A stretch of 64,000 nucleotides of DNA from Arthrobacter sp. H16F315 (lineage in GTDB: Bacteria > Actinomycetota > Actinomycetes > Actinomycetales > Micrococcaceae), in NCBI RefSeq assembly GCF_024124825.1, contig NZ_JAMXSS010000002.1, positions 3,764,169 through 3,828,168 on the forward strand. The letters run 5' to 3'. The position numbers were made by a program, and so were the translations under genes. The notes under the pieces were generated by a model. The model was given only the letters and a program-made list of their open reading frames with translations. It had not been told where the DNA came from and made no database searches. Of this stretch, positions 54,026 through 63,072 are shown piece by piece (positions within the stretch are counted from its first letter, which is position 1; every line of letters starts with the position of its first letter).

Positions 54026-54955
54026 ATGAGCGCCATCATCCTGGGCTGGGACCCGGACCCTCGGAACGACTGGAATGACGCAAACGTTCGCGGCCGCGTA
54101 GCCGTGGCCGGCCGGTGTTTTGTGCCGTGGAGCGTCAACGGTGCGTGGGACTTGTCCGCTGGCACCGACGCTTGGCTTTTTCTGCAGGGGCCCGGCGGCC
54201 GCGGACTGATCGGCCATGGGGTTGTGGTCTCCGAGCAGCAGGACGCGGCGCAGCAGCCGGCGGCCCAACAGGAATCCGGGCAGCCGGTATCCGGGCGCGT
54301 GGCTGCCCGGATACCGGGCACCGTGCAGGACGATTTGCCGGTGTTCGTGCACCTGGCCGTCGACGCGCTGCTGCCGCCCGGCGAGCACATCGCCGTCGCC
54401 GTCCTCAAGGCTGCGGTTCCCGGGATCGCGTGGGACGATGTCGACGCATTCGGGCTGGGCGTTGAACCGGCGGACGAAGCGGCGCTCAGGGCCCTGTGGC
54501 GCGACGCCGGTCCGCCGGCGGGCGCGGACCCCACCCAGCACCCTCCCGGCACCTACCCGCAGGACGCCGTTACCCGGGCGGAGGTGAACCGCTACGAACG
54601 TGATCCCGACGCGCGGCGGGCATGCATCGCGCTCCACGGCACAAGCTGCGCAGCATGCGGCTTTTCCTTCGAACTCACCTACGGAGACGTCGGCGCGGAC
54701 TTGATGCCCGTACACCACCTTGTCCCGGTGTCCCGTCTCGGCAGCCGCTATGAACTGGACCCCCTCACGGACCTCGTCCCGCTCTGCGCCAACTGCCACG
54801 CCGTGGCCCACCGGGGCGTGAGCACGGCCCGGACCGTCGCCGAACTGCGCCGGATCATCGCCGGCGCCGGATTCCTGCGCGAATCCGTCGTCACCGCCGA
54901 ACAACTTGAGTCCCAGCGGCAGGCCCGGGAACTCCTCGGCCCGCCGGAATCTTAA
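54026..54955 (+). CDS. HNH endonuclease with a possible EVE/PUA-like N-terminal domain
   Basis: A 309-residue protein. The C-terminal HNH/McrA-type nuclease (about 195-265) has Cys208-x-x-Cys211, His230-His231 (MPVHHLVPVS), Cys254-Ala-Asn256-Cys257-His258 and His262, so both the zinc knuckles and the catalytic His-Asn are intact. The N-terminal part (about 1-150) reads like a PUA-fold reader (TDAWLFLQGPGGRGLIGHGVVVSE), as in modification-dependent EVE-HNH nucleases; this assignment is tentative. A Gln/Ala-rich insert (about 71-90) lies between. ATG 54026 is used; upstream residues to 53978 look random. It stands alone with no methyltransferase nearby. Confidence 0.75.
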   Translation: MSAIILGWDPDPRNDWNDANVRGRVAVAGRCFVPWSVNGAWDLSAGTDAWLFLQGPGGRGLIGHGVVVSEQQDAAQQPAAQQESGQPVSGRVAARIPGTVQDDLPVFVHLAVDALLPPGEHIAVAVLKAAVPGIAWDDVDAFGLGVEPADEAALRALWRDAGPPAGADPTQHPPGTYPQDAVTRAEVNRYERDPDARRACIALHGTSCAACGFSFELTYGDVGADLMPVHHLVPVSRLGSRYELDPLTDLVPLCANCHAVAHRGVSTARTVAELRRIIAGAGFLRESVVTAEQLESQRQARELLGPPES

Positions 54956-54987
54956 AGAGGGAAAGCTGTCGAGCTGCTGTAGGTCAG

Positions 54988-55124
54988 GCCGCGGAGCATG
55001 CCCACTCTTGGCCCCGGCCCAAGCACATCCCCGCCCCAACCGTTGGACATGCCCACTCCTGGCGGCCACCCAAGCGCATTTGGGGCCTATGTCCAACCCT
55101 CACCCCGGCCGCGGAGCATGCCCC
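54988..55124. repeat. Cluster of imperfect direct repeats with an internal dyad
   Basis: GGCCGCGGAGCATGCCC occurs at 54988-55004 and again at 55108-55124, exactly 120 bp apart. A related segment around CATGCCCACTC lies at 55048. TTGGACAT (55043-55050) and ATGTCCAA (55089-55096) form an inverted pair enclosing 38 bp. It fills the non-coding gap between the HNH and glycosyltransferase genes and looks like a REP-type repeat family. Confidence 0.75.
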
Positions 55125-55230
55125 CTCGGACGCCTGCGAGGCAAAGCGACCACACCCCGTTAACCCACTCTTTTCTCCCCCGCCACGCGCCCTACCCCGT
55201 GCCGAAAGCCTGCCCCCGCAGTGTTGAGGG

Positions 55231-56406
55231 GTGAGGATCGCAATTGTGGCTGAATCATTCCTGCCCTTGATGAACGGCGTAACAAACTCCATCCTGCGAG
55301 TCCTGGAGCATCTTCAGGAGCGCGGGGACGAGGTGCTGGTAATTGCTCCGTCGACCCAGGACACCGGAGCCCCCGACGAGGTCTATGGAGCGAGCATCCA
55401 CCGGCTGCCCTCGGTCCCGCTCGCCGGCTACACGAACGTCCGGGTGGCCATGGGCGGTGTTTACCGGGTCAAGCGAATCCTTGCCGAGTATGCACCGGAC
55501 GTGGTCCACCTGGCGTCACCGTTTGTCCTTGGCTGGCGGGCAGCGCAGGCCGCGCACCAGCTGGGGATCCCCACTATCGCCATCTACCAGACCGAGGTCC
55601 CCAGCTATGCCGGCCGCTACGGTGTGCCGTTCCTGGAGAACTGGGCGTGGAGCCGGGTGGAGAACATTCATCTGCTGGCCTCACGCACCCTCGTCCCCTC
55701 CAGTTTCGCACTCCAGCAACTCCGCGGCCGCGGCATCCCACGGATCGAGATGTGGCGTCGCGGCGTGGACACCCGGCGGTTCTCCCCGGACAAGCGCGAC
55801 GCCGGCTGGCGGGCTTCCGTCGCCCCGGCCGGCGAGCGCCTCATCGGCTACGTAGGCCGGCTGGCGGCCGAGAAGCAGGTGCAGGACCTGGCGGTGTTGG
55901 CCGACGTGCCAGGCACCCGGCTGGTCATTGTGGGCGACGGACCGCAGCGGCAGGCCCTCGCGGACGCCCTGCCCAACGCCGTATTTACCGGCTTCCTCGG
56001 CGGTGAGGAACTGGCTCGGGCGGTGGCGTCCTTTGACCTTTTTGTCCACCCCGGCGAGTTGGAAACGTTCTGTCAGACCATCCAGGAAGCCATGGCCTCC
56101 GGCGTTCCGGTGGTCGCCACCGGCCGCGGTGGCCCGCTGGACCTGGTGGAGAACTCCCGCACCGGCTGGCTCTACGAACCCGGTGACCTGGTGGCGCTCC
56201 GGGACCGGGTGGTGGACCTGATGGGCGACGACGCCAAGCGCCGTGCGTTCGCAACCGCGGCACATGCTTCCGTCCAGGGCCGTACATGGTCCATGCTTGG
56301 CGCCGAACTTGTCGCGCACTATCAAGCGGTCCTCGCCGCCGCGGAGGACCCCGGCACCTCCCACACCTCAACAGTGCACGGCACCCGCGAAAGAGCCGCC
56401 TCGTAA
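55231..56406 (+). CDS. GT4-family glycosyltransferase (mannosyltransferase-like)
   Basis: A 391-residue GT-B enzyme. The N-terminal domain starts MRIAIVAESFLPLMNGVTNS, and the C-terminal domain has the donor-binding IGYVGRLAAEKQ, IVGDGPQR and the E-x7-E motif in GELETFCQTIQEAM. Close to actinobacterial MgtA/PimB-type GDP-mannose-dependent transferases that build glycolipids, but the acceptor is not shown by sequence. Start GTG 55231 has GAGG very close upstream, so initiation may be leaderless or atypical. Confidence 0.88.
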   Translation: MRIAIVAESFLPLMNGVTNSILRVLEHLQERGDEVLVIAPSTQDTGAPDEVYGASIHRLPSVPLAGYTNVRVAMGGVYRVKRILAEYAPDVVHLASPFVLGWRAAQAAHQLGIPTIAIYQTEVPSYAGRYGVPFLENWAWSRVENIHLLASRTLVPSSFALQQLRGRGIPRIEMWRRGVDTRRFSPDKRDAGWRASVAPAGERLIGYVGRLAAEKQVQDLAVLADVPGTRLVIVGDGPQRQALADALPNAVFTGFLGGEELARAVASFDLFVHPGELETFCQTIQEAMASGVPVVATGRGGPLDLVENSRTGWLYEPGDLVALRDRVVDLMGDDAKRRAFATAAHASVQGRTWSMLGAELVAHYQAVLAAAEDPGTSHTSTVHGTRERAAS

Positions 56407-56548
56407 GAGTTTACTGACCGGCTGCGGAGCCGTGCTCCCCGCCGGCTCCCCGCACCGGCTGCCGCCGGAGGCAACAGGTGCGGGCAGGTGCATGCAGGGT
56501 GAATCGCCGGTGTCCCCCGGCCTGGTGTTGGTACCCCGTTGATGCCCC

Positions 56549-56554
56549 TATGAT
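56549..56554 (+). promoter_or_regulatory. Shared upstream motif / putative -10 (TATGAT), copy 1
   Basis: CCTATGATTTTCTGAGG around 56547-56563 lies 34 bp before the first GGDEF-EAL gene. Matching CTTATGATTCAGTGA and CCTATGATTCAGTGA precede the other two paralogues. Confidence 0.5.
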
Positions 56555-56587
56555 TTTCTGAGGGCAAGACTCGTCGATGGAATACAG

Positions 56588-58763
56588 GTGGTCGCAGATG
56601 TTCACGGTGAAAGCCGCGTGACGGCGTCCGCGTACCCGGCACCGAGCCCCGAAGCCATTCTGGAGGCGGGTCCTGATGCCCTGCTGGTGGTGGCCGAGGA
56701 CGGCACCATCTTGATGGTCAACGCCGCCGCCGAACGTATGTTCGGCTACTCCCGGGAAGAACTGCTGGGCCACGACCACCGTATGCTGCTCGCCAAAGGA
56801 TTCCGGAGCGGATTTCACCGGCTGTTCTTTGTACTCCGCGAGAACGCCTGGCCGCCCCCGGTCGAGGCCTACGCCGTCCGGCGGGATGGCAGTGAGTTCC
56901 AGGGCGAGCTGACCTATTCCCTGCTTCCGCAAGACGCAGGGACCACAGCCACAGCCGCGGTACCGGTCAGCATGGCCGTCACCATCCGGGACACCTCCCG
57001 CCGGGTGCAAACGGATGCCGGGCTCCGCGAAGCCATGTCGCTGCTCAGCGCCACGCTGGAATCCACTGCTGATGGCATCCTGGTGGTCAGCGCCGAAGGC
57101 CAGATCGCGGGAGTCAATAACCAGTTTGTCTCCATGTGGGGATCCCCGGAACCTGCTGGCCAGCCAGAACGACGAAGCCGTGATGGGCTACGTCCTGGAC
57201 CAACTCAAAGATCCTGCCAAATTTGTCGAAAAGGTCACCTCGCTCTACGCCGACCCTGACGCGGAAAGCCACGATGTCCTGGACTTCCGTGACGGGCGGA
57301 TCTTTGAGCGCTACTCCCGGCCACAAACGGTTGCCAATCAGGTGGTGGGCCGCGTCTGGAGCTTCCGCGACGTCACCGCTGCCCGGCTTGCCCAAGAACA
57401 GATCACCAAGGCCATGGCCGATCTGGCCGAGCAGTCGGCCCAGCTCAAGGCCCTCGCGTTCCAGGACCCGCTCACCGGCCTCTCCAACCGCCAGCTCTTC
57501 AACGACCACCTCGCCGCCGCCCTGCTCGGGCCGTACGGGACCGCCGTCGACCTCCTGCTGCTGGACCTTGATGATTTCAAGGAGGTCAACGACATCCTGG
57601 GCCATCACGCCGGAGACCAGATGCTGATCGAAGTGGGCCGGCGGCTGCGCACCTGCGTACGCCCGAACGACGTTGTAGCACGCCTGGGCGGTGACGAGTT
57701 CGTGGTCCTGCTGGTCGGCTCACTGGACCCCGACGAGGTAGCCGGCCGGATCGTCGAGTCCTTGAAAGTACCGGTCTGGATTGACGGAACCATGCTGCGG
57801 CCCAGCCTCAGCCTGGGCCTGGCCTCCATCAGCGACGACGCCGTTGGCGCCTCCGAACTGCTGCGCCGGGCCGACGTCGCCATGTACGCGGCGAAGGCCG
57901 CCGGAAAGAACCGCTACCTGCGCTTCCGGCCCGAAATGCTGCAGTCCCTCGTGCAGCGCACCGAGCTGGAGACCGGCCTTCGACTGGCAGTGGACAGCGG
58001 CCAGATCACCGTGCTCTACCAGCCGATCATCTCGGCCACGCTGGGCGCCGTGGTCACTGTTGAGGCGTTGGCCCGCTGGGTGCGCGACGGGGAGACCATC
58101 CCGCCGGAGCACTTCATCCCGGCCGCGGAACGCAGCGGACTGATTGTCGAGATCGGTACCGAGGTGCTGCTGAAGGCCTGCACCGAACTGAAGCCTTGGC
58201 TGGCGGAGGATTCCGCACGGCGCCTGGCCGTCAATGTTTCCGGCGTTCAGCTCCAACATGGGGATTTTGCCGAACTGGTGCAGGCGGCCACCGCCTCGTG
58301 CGGGGTTGATCCGCGGCAGCTGATCCTGGAAGTCACCGAGAGTGTCTTTTTCGACGACGACGGCCACGTGATCCAGCAGCTCGCGGCCCTACGGAAGGCC
58401 GGGGTGGGGGTGGCGTTGGATGACTTCGGCACCGGCTACTCCTCGTTGGGCCGGTTGCAGGAGCTTCCGGTGGACACCCTCAAAATCGACCAGTCCTTCA
58501 CCGCCATGATCCAAACGGGTGCCGAAAAGCTGCCGATCCTCAGCTGTATGGTCACCATGGCCCACGGCCTCGGGCTGACCGTCACAGCGGAGGGCGTCGA
58601 GACAGCCGCGCAGGCCGAATACCTGATGGGGCTGGATTGCGAGTCCCTGCAGGGGTTCCTCTTTTCCGGCCCGGAGGCGCAGTCCGCGCTGAATCCGGCG
58701 ATTGCGCGTTCCACCGAGGTCTTCGGCACGCTCCGGGGCGGCCGGGTCTCCGAAACCCGCTGA
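56588..58763 (+). pseudogene. PAS-PAS-GGDEF-EAL cyclic-di-GMP protein, frameshifted in PAS2
   Basis: A protein of about 725 residues after correction. PAS1 (LEAGPDALLVVAEDG), PAS2 (STADGILVVSAEGQ), GGDEF (LLLDLDDFKEVND, RLGGDEF) with an intact inhibitory RxxD (RPND, five residues before), and EAL (VEALARW, with DDFGTGYSSLG and AEGVE). All catalytic residues for both synthesis and hydrolysis are present. The frame breaks in TGGGGATCCCCGG (57137-57149). Adding one G and one C gives MWGIPRNLLAS, close to the paralogue's LWSMPPNLVAA. As deposited the N-terminal PAS part ends at 57259. GTG 56588 is chosen as start. Confidence 0.85.
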
Positions 58764-58858
58764 GCCGAACGCCGGTGTGGGTGGCACCGGCGGCAATTCC
58801 GCAGGAAAAGCCGCGGTCTTCCCGGCCCCGGGGTGCTGGACACGGGCGTCGGGGACCT

Positions 58859-58864
58859 TATGAT
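58859..58864 (+). promoter_or_regulatory. Shared upstream motif / putative -10 (TATGAT), copy 2
   Basis: TATGATTCAGTGA at 58859-58871 with TGGACA 16 nt upstream, 75 bp before the second GGDEF-EAL gene. Confidence 0.55.
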
Positions 58865-58938
58865 TCAGTGAAACGCATTGCCCGCGGCAAGACCGTCGGA
58901 CACCATCACCATCCGTAGCTTTGGGGGCCGGTATCGCC

Positions 58939-61053
58939 GTGGGACCTGGGATTGAAGAGACCTTGCTGGAGCAGGGGCCCGATGCCTTTTTGCTGTTGAC
59001 CGCTGACGGAACCATCGTGTTCGTCAACGCGGCGGCGGAGCGGCTCTTTGGCTATCGGCGGGAACAACTGCTCGGCGGCGGGCACCAGATCCTGCTCTCC
59101 GACGACGAGCGAGGCGGTTTCCTGCGTGTGTTCGGCAGGCTGGGCAGGGGCAAACCGGCCGGGACGCTCCCGGTCGCGGCGGCAGGCCGACATCAGGATG
59201 GCAGCGAAATTTTCCTGGAGATCACCTGCTCGCTGGTTCAGCACGACGGCGGCGCGGCCATGGCTGTCGCCATCCGCGACGGAAGCCACCGCCAGGACAC
59301 CGATGCCGGCCGGCGCCTGGCCGTCTCGCTGCTGGACGCCACGCTGGAAACCACTGCCGACGCGATCCTGGTCGTCTCCAACGACGGGCAGATCACCGGG
59401 GTCAACGATCAGTACCTCAAGCTGTGGAGCATGCCGCCGAATCTCGTTGCGGCTTCCGACCCGATGGCCCTGATCGACTTCATCGCCGGGCAACTGGCAG
59501 ACCCGGACTACTTCCGGGGGAGAGTTTCCCTGCTGTACGCGGACAAGCTGATGCAAAGCAACGACCTGCTGGAGTTCAGCGACGGCCGCACCGTGGAGCT
59601 CAACTCACGGCCGCAGGAGGTCGCAGGCGCGGTTGTTGGACGGATCTGGAATTTCCGGGATATCACTTCACGCAGCCGCGCCCAGCACCAGGCGCGGCGA
59701 GCCATGGAAGAGCTCGCCGAACAGGCGAACAAGCTCAAGGAACTGGCCTTCCGCGACCCGCTTACCGGCTTGGCCAACCGGATGCTGTTCAACGAACGCG
59801 CCGCCGCTGCGCTGCTGACCAGCGAGCCGGTGCATGTGCTGCTGCTGGATTTGGACGACTTCAAGGAAGTCAACGACGTCCTGGGCCACCACGCCGGAGA
59901 CGAGATGCTGGTGGAAATCTCCCGGCGGCTGCAGGAATGCGTCGGACCCCACGGCACCGTCGCGAGGCTCGGCGGGGACGAGTTTGTGGTGTTGCTGGTG
60001 GGCTGCCGGGACGCCGACGCTGTAGCCCAGCGGGTCGTCGGGACCCTGAACGCCCCGGTCTCGATTGAAGGGACCCTGATGCGGCCGGGCCTGAGCCTCG
60101 GCGTTGCCTCACGCGACGACGGGACCACCACGTCCTCGGAACTGCTGCGGCGGGCCGACCTGGCCATGTACGCGGCCAAGGAAGCCGGCAAAAACTGCTA
60201 CGTCCACTTCCGTCCGGAGATGCTCACGGCACTGCTGGAGCGCACCCAGCTCACCGCTGGGCTGCGCCGGGCGGTGGAACTGGGACAGATCAGGGTGCAC
60301 TACCAGCCGGTAGTCTCCAGCGAACAACTTAAGGTCGTGCAGTTCGAGGCCCTGGCCCGCTGGGAATGGCAGGGCCAGCTGATGGCCCCGGACGGTTTTA
60401 TCGAGATTGCCGAGCGCAGCGGACTGATCCGGGAGATCGGAGCCGAAGTGCTGCGGCGCAGCTGCGCAGAACTCTCAGGGTGGCTTGCGGAGGATCCGGC
60501 CCGGTCCCTGGCGGTGAACGTCTCCGGCGTGCAGTTGCAGCACCGGGACTTCGCGGAGCGGGTCCTGGACATCGCGGCGTGTGGCGGCACGGATCCGCAC
60601 CAGCTGGTCCTGGAGGTCACGGAGAGTGTGTTCTTTGATGCCCACTCCCACGTCATCGAGCAGCTCGAACGCCTGCGCGGTGCCGGGATCAGGGTGGCAC
60701 TGGACGATTTCGGGACCGGCTACTCCTCGCTGGGCCGGCTTCAGGAGCTCCCGGTGGACGTGGTCAAAATCGACAAGTCCTTTGTTTCCATGCTGCGTTC
60801 CGGGGCCGAGAAGCTCCCCATCCTGACGTCCATGATTAACATGGCCAGCAGCCTGGGGTTGAAGGTCACCGCCGAAGGCATCGAAACGCCGGCGCAGGCC
60901 AGCTACCTGATGGAACGTGGCTGCGACGCCCTGCAGGGCTTCCTGTTTTCCCGGCCGGAGCCCGAAGCCCGGCGGGAACTCGCGATCCGCCGCTCCATGT
61001 CCGCCATCGGGGCACTCGAGGCAGCACTCGAGGCGGAGCCGCTCCCGGTCTAG
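58939..61053 (+). CDS. PAS-PAS-GGDEF-EAL cyclic-di-GMP protein (second paralogue)
   Basis: A 704-residue cytosolic protein with no TM segments. PAS1 lies at about 5-115, PAS2 at about 130-240, GGDEF at about 265-425 (GGDEF 345-349, DLDDFK intact) and EAL at about 440-690 (EAL 470-472, NVSG, LEVTES, DDFGTGYSS, AEGIE). Catalytic residues of both domains are complete. The inhibitory RxxD is lost: the four residues before the five-residue spacer are GPHG, so synthase activity would escape product inhibition. GTG 58939 has GGGGG 11 nt upstream; TTG 58921 is an alternative. Ligand of the PAS domains unknown. Confidence 0.9.
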   Translation: MGPGIEETLLEQGPDAFLLLTADGTIVFVNAAAERLFGYRREQLLGGGHQILLSDDERGGFLRVFGRLGRGKPAGTLPVAAAGRHQDGSEIFLEITCSLVQHDGGAAMAVAIRDGSHRQDTDAGRRLAVSLLDATLETTADAILVVSNDGQITGVNDQYLKLWSMPPNLVAASDPMALIDFIAGQLADPDYFRGRVSLLYADKLMQSNDLLEFSDGRTVELNSRPQEVAGAVVGRIWNFRDITSRSRAQHQARRAMEELAEQANKLKELAFRDPLTGLANRMLFNERAAAALLTSEPVHVLLLDLDDFKEVNDVLGHHAGDEMLVEISRRLQECVGPHGTVARLGGDEFVVLLVGCRDADAVAQRVVGTLNAPVSIEGTLMRPGLSLGVASRDDGTTTSSELLRRADLAMYAAKEAGKNCYVHFRPEMLTALLERTQLTAGLRRAVELGQIRVHYQPVVSSEQLKVVQFEALARWEWQGQLMAPDGFIEIAERSGLIREIGAEVLRRSCAELSGWLAEDPARSLAVNVSGVQLQHRDFAERVLDIAACGGTDPHQLVLEVTESVFFDAHSHVIEQLERLRGAGIRVALDDFGTGYSSLGRLQELPVDVVKIDKSFVSMLRSGAEKLPILTSMINMASSLGLKVTAEGIETPAQASYLMERGCDALQGFLFSRPEPEARRELAIRRSMSAIGALEAALEAEPLPV

Positions 61054-61137
61054 CCGTGCGTTCCGGCCGGCACCGGCCTGCGCCGACACACTCCGGCGCC
61101 GCGTGGGCCGAATCAGGCTACCGTGCCGTCGACCGCC

Positions 61138-61143
61138 TATGAT
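61138..61143 (+). promoter_or_regulatory. Shared upstream motif / putative -10 (TATGAT), copy 3
   Basis: CCTATGATTCAGTGAGAG at 61136-61153, almost identical to copy 2 (58858-58872), 79 bp before ATG 61222. Confidence 0.55.
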
Positions 61144-61221
61144 TCAGTGAGAGCAGCGTCGCGTGATCTTCACACGGCCCCTGCCATCCGTATCGGTCGC
61201 TTCGAGGGCAGACAAAACAGC

Positions 61222-63012
61222 ATGGACGCAGGGTTTGCACAATCACTTCTGGAGCACAGCCCGGATCCACTGCTGCTGCTCGATCCGGACGGATCAATCT
61301 CCTTCCTGAACCACGCGGCGGAGGAGCTCTTCGGCTACTCCCGGACGCAGCTGCTGGGCGCTGATGCGTCCTTGCTGCTGGCCGAAGTATCCCGTGAGGA
61401 GTTCCATGGCGTGCTCGCCGGGCTGGACGCCGCAACACCCCGCTCCGCAGCGCCCTTCGCCGGCTCCGGCCGCCGCTTCGACGGAAGCGCGCTTCCGGTC
61501 GAGATCACCTGCTCGCTGATCCCCGCGGCCGCAGGCTCTTCAGTGTCTGCTGCGCCGTCCGTCGCATTGGCGGTCCGCGGCACCGGCCCCCGGAACGGGC
61601 TGCCGCCCAGCCGCCCAGGCTACGTCTCCGGAACAGCCCAGACGGCGCAGAGCCGCGCGAGTGCCACCGCCCCCGTTCGTGTTCCCTCCGCCGTCGCCGA
61701 GCACGACGACGAGCTCAGGGCCGGCACGCTGCGGGACCCGCTCACCGCGCTGCCTAACGGCACCCAGTTCAACGACCGTCTGGCCGCGGCCCTGCGCCGT
61801 CCGGACCCGGTGGATGTGCTCCTGCTGAACCTGGACGATTTCAAAGGCCTCAACGACATGCTGGGCCGGTCATCGGCCGATGAACTCCTCGTCGAGGTCG
61901 CGAACCGGCTGCGCAACTGCGTACGCCCCCACGACACAGTTGCCAGGCTCGGCGGCGACGAGTTCGCGGTGCTGCTGACCGAGTGCCTCAACGCCGACGC
62001 GGTGGCCAAACGGATCGCCGATTCACTGTACGAACCACTGCGCGTTGGTGGCTCCCTGGTCCGGCCGGGCGTCAGCATGGGCCTGGCGTCCAAGTCCGCG
62101 CACACGCTGGACGGCGCCGAGCTGCTGCGGCAGGCCGATGCGGCCCTGAACGCCGCCAAATCAGACGGAAAGAACACCTGGCTGCGCTTCCGTCCGGACA
62201 TGCTGCACGCCCCGGGCCACAGAGCCGACGGCGAGACCGGGCTCCGGCAGGCCGTGGAATTGGGCCAGATCTCGGTGCATTACCAGCCGGTGGTGTCGCC
62301 GGGGATCGGATCAGTGGTCCAGTTCGAGGCGTTCGCGCGCTGGGAACTGCACGGCCGTTTGGTGCCGCCGAACCAGTTCCTGCCGGTGGCTGAGCAAAGC
62401 GGCTTGATCCGTGAAATCGGCGATGAGGTCATGCGCCGTGCCTGCGCGGAAATCCGGCCCTGGCTGGCCGGCGATGCCACCCACAGCGTCGCGGTCAACG
62501 TCTCCGGCCTGCAGTTCCAGAACCGCGAATTCGGCACGGATATCCTCGCGATCGTGGCCGCCACCGGCGTGAGCCCGCGCCAGCTGACGCTGGAACTGAC
62601 CGAAAGCGCGTTTTTCGACGCCGGCAGCGATGTGCTCCGCCAGCTCCGGCAGCTCCGGGACGCCGGGGTCCGGGTTGCGATGGACGACTTCGGAACGGGC
62701 TATTCGTCGCTGCGCCGGCTCAAGGAGCTGCCGCTGGACATCGTCAAAATCGACCGGTCCTTTATATCGATGGTCACCACCGGCCTGGAACACCTGCCGT
62801 TCTTCGACACCATGATCAAGGCCGCCCACGAACTCGGCCTGACGGTCACCGCCGAGGGCATCGAGACGCCCGCGCAGGCCAAATACCTGATGGACCGCGG
62901 CTGCGACGCACTCCAGGGGTACCTCTTCGCCAAGCCCGCCCCGGCCAGTGAACTGGCCGGGACCATGGAAAGCGCCCTGGCCGCAATCGACAGGGTCGAC
63001 GCCGCCCGGTAG
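61222..63012 (+). CDS. PAS-GGDEF-EAL protein with degenerate GGDEF metal site (third paralogue)
   Basis: A 596-residue paralogue that keeps one PAS domain (about 5-120); the second PAS is replaced by a Pro/Ser/Ala linker (about 121-165). The GGDEF sequence is intact (244-248) and has an RxxD site (RPHD), but the metal-binding Asp is Asn203 (LLNLDDFK) and the HHAGD region is RSSAD, so diguanylate cyclase activity is doubtful. EAL reads EAF (369-371), with NVSG, LELTES, DDFGTGYSS and AEGIE kept, so phosphodiesterase activity is plausible. ATG 61222 is preferred because the promoter-like motif at 61138 excludes earlier starts. Confidence 0.88.
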   Translation: MDAGFAQSLLEHSPDPLLLLDPDGSISFLNHAAEELFGYSRTQLLGADASLLLAEVSREEFHGVLAGLDAATPRSAAPFAGSGRRFDGSALPVEITCSLIPAAAGSSVSAAPSVALAVRGTGPRNGLPPSRPGYVSGTAQTAQSRASATAPVRVPSAVAEHDDELRAGTLRDPLTALPNGTQFNDRLAAALRRPDPVDVLLLNLDDFKGLNDMLGRSSADELLVEVANRLRNCVRPHDTVARLGGDEFAVLLTECLNADAVAKRIADSLYEPLRVGGSLVRPGVSMGLASKSAHTLDGAELLRQADAALNAAKSDGKNTWLRFRPDMLHAPGHRADGETGLRQAVELGQISVHYQPVVSPGIGSVVQFEAFARWELHGRLVPPNQFLPVAEQSGLIREIGDEVMRRACAEIRPWLAGDATHSVAVNVSGLQFQNREFGTDILAIVAATGVSPRQLTLELTESAFFDAGSDVLRQLRQLRDAGVRVAMDDFGTGYSSLRRLKELPLDIVKIDRSFISMVTTGLEHLPFFDTMIKAAHELGLTVTAEGIETPAQAKYLMDRGCDALQGYLFAKPAPASELAGTMESALAAIDRVDAAR

Positions 63013-63072
63013 CCCCGGCGCGGTAACCCCGGCGCGGCGACGCCCCGCCGGGTTATGCCCGCTTAAACCCGG

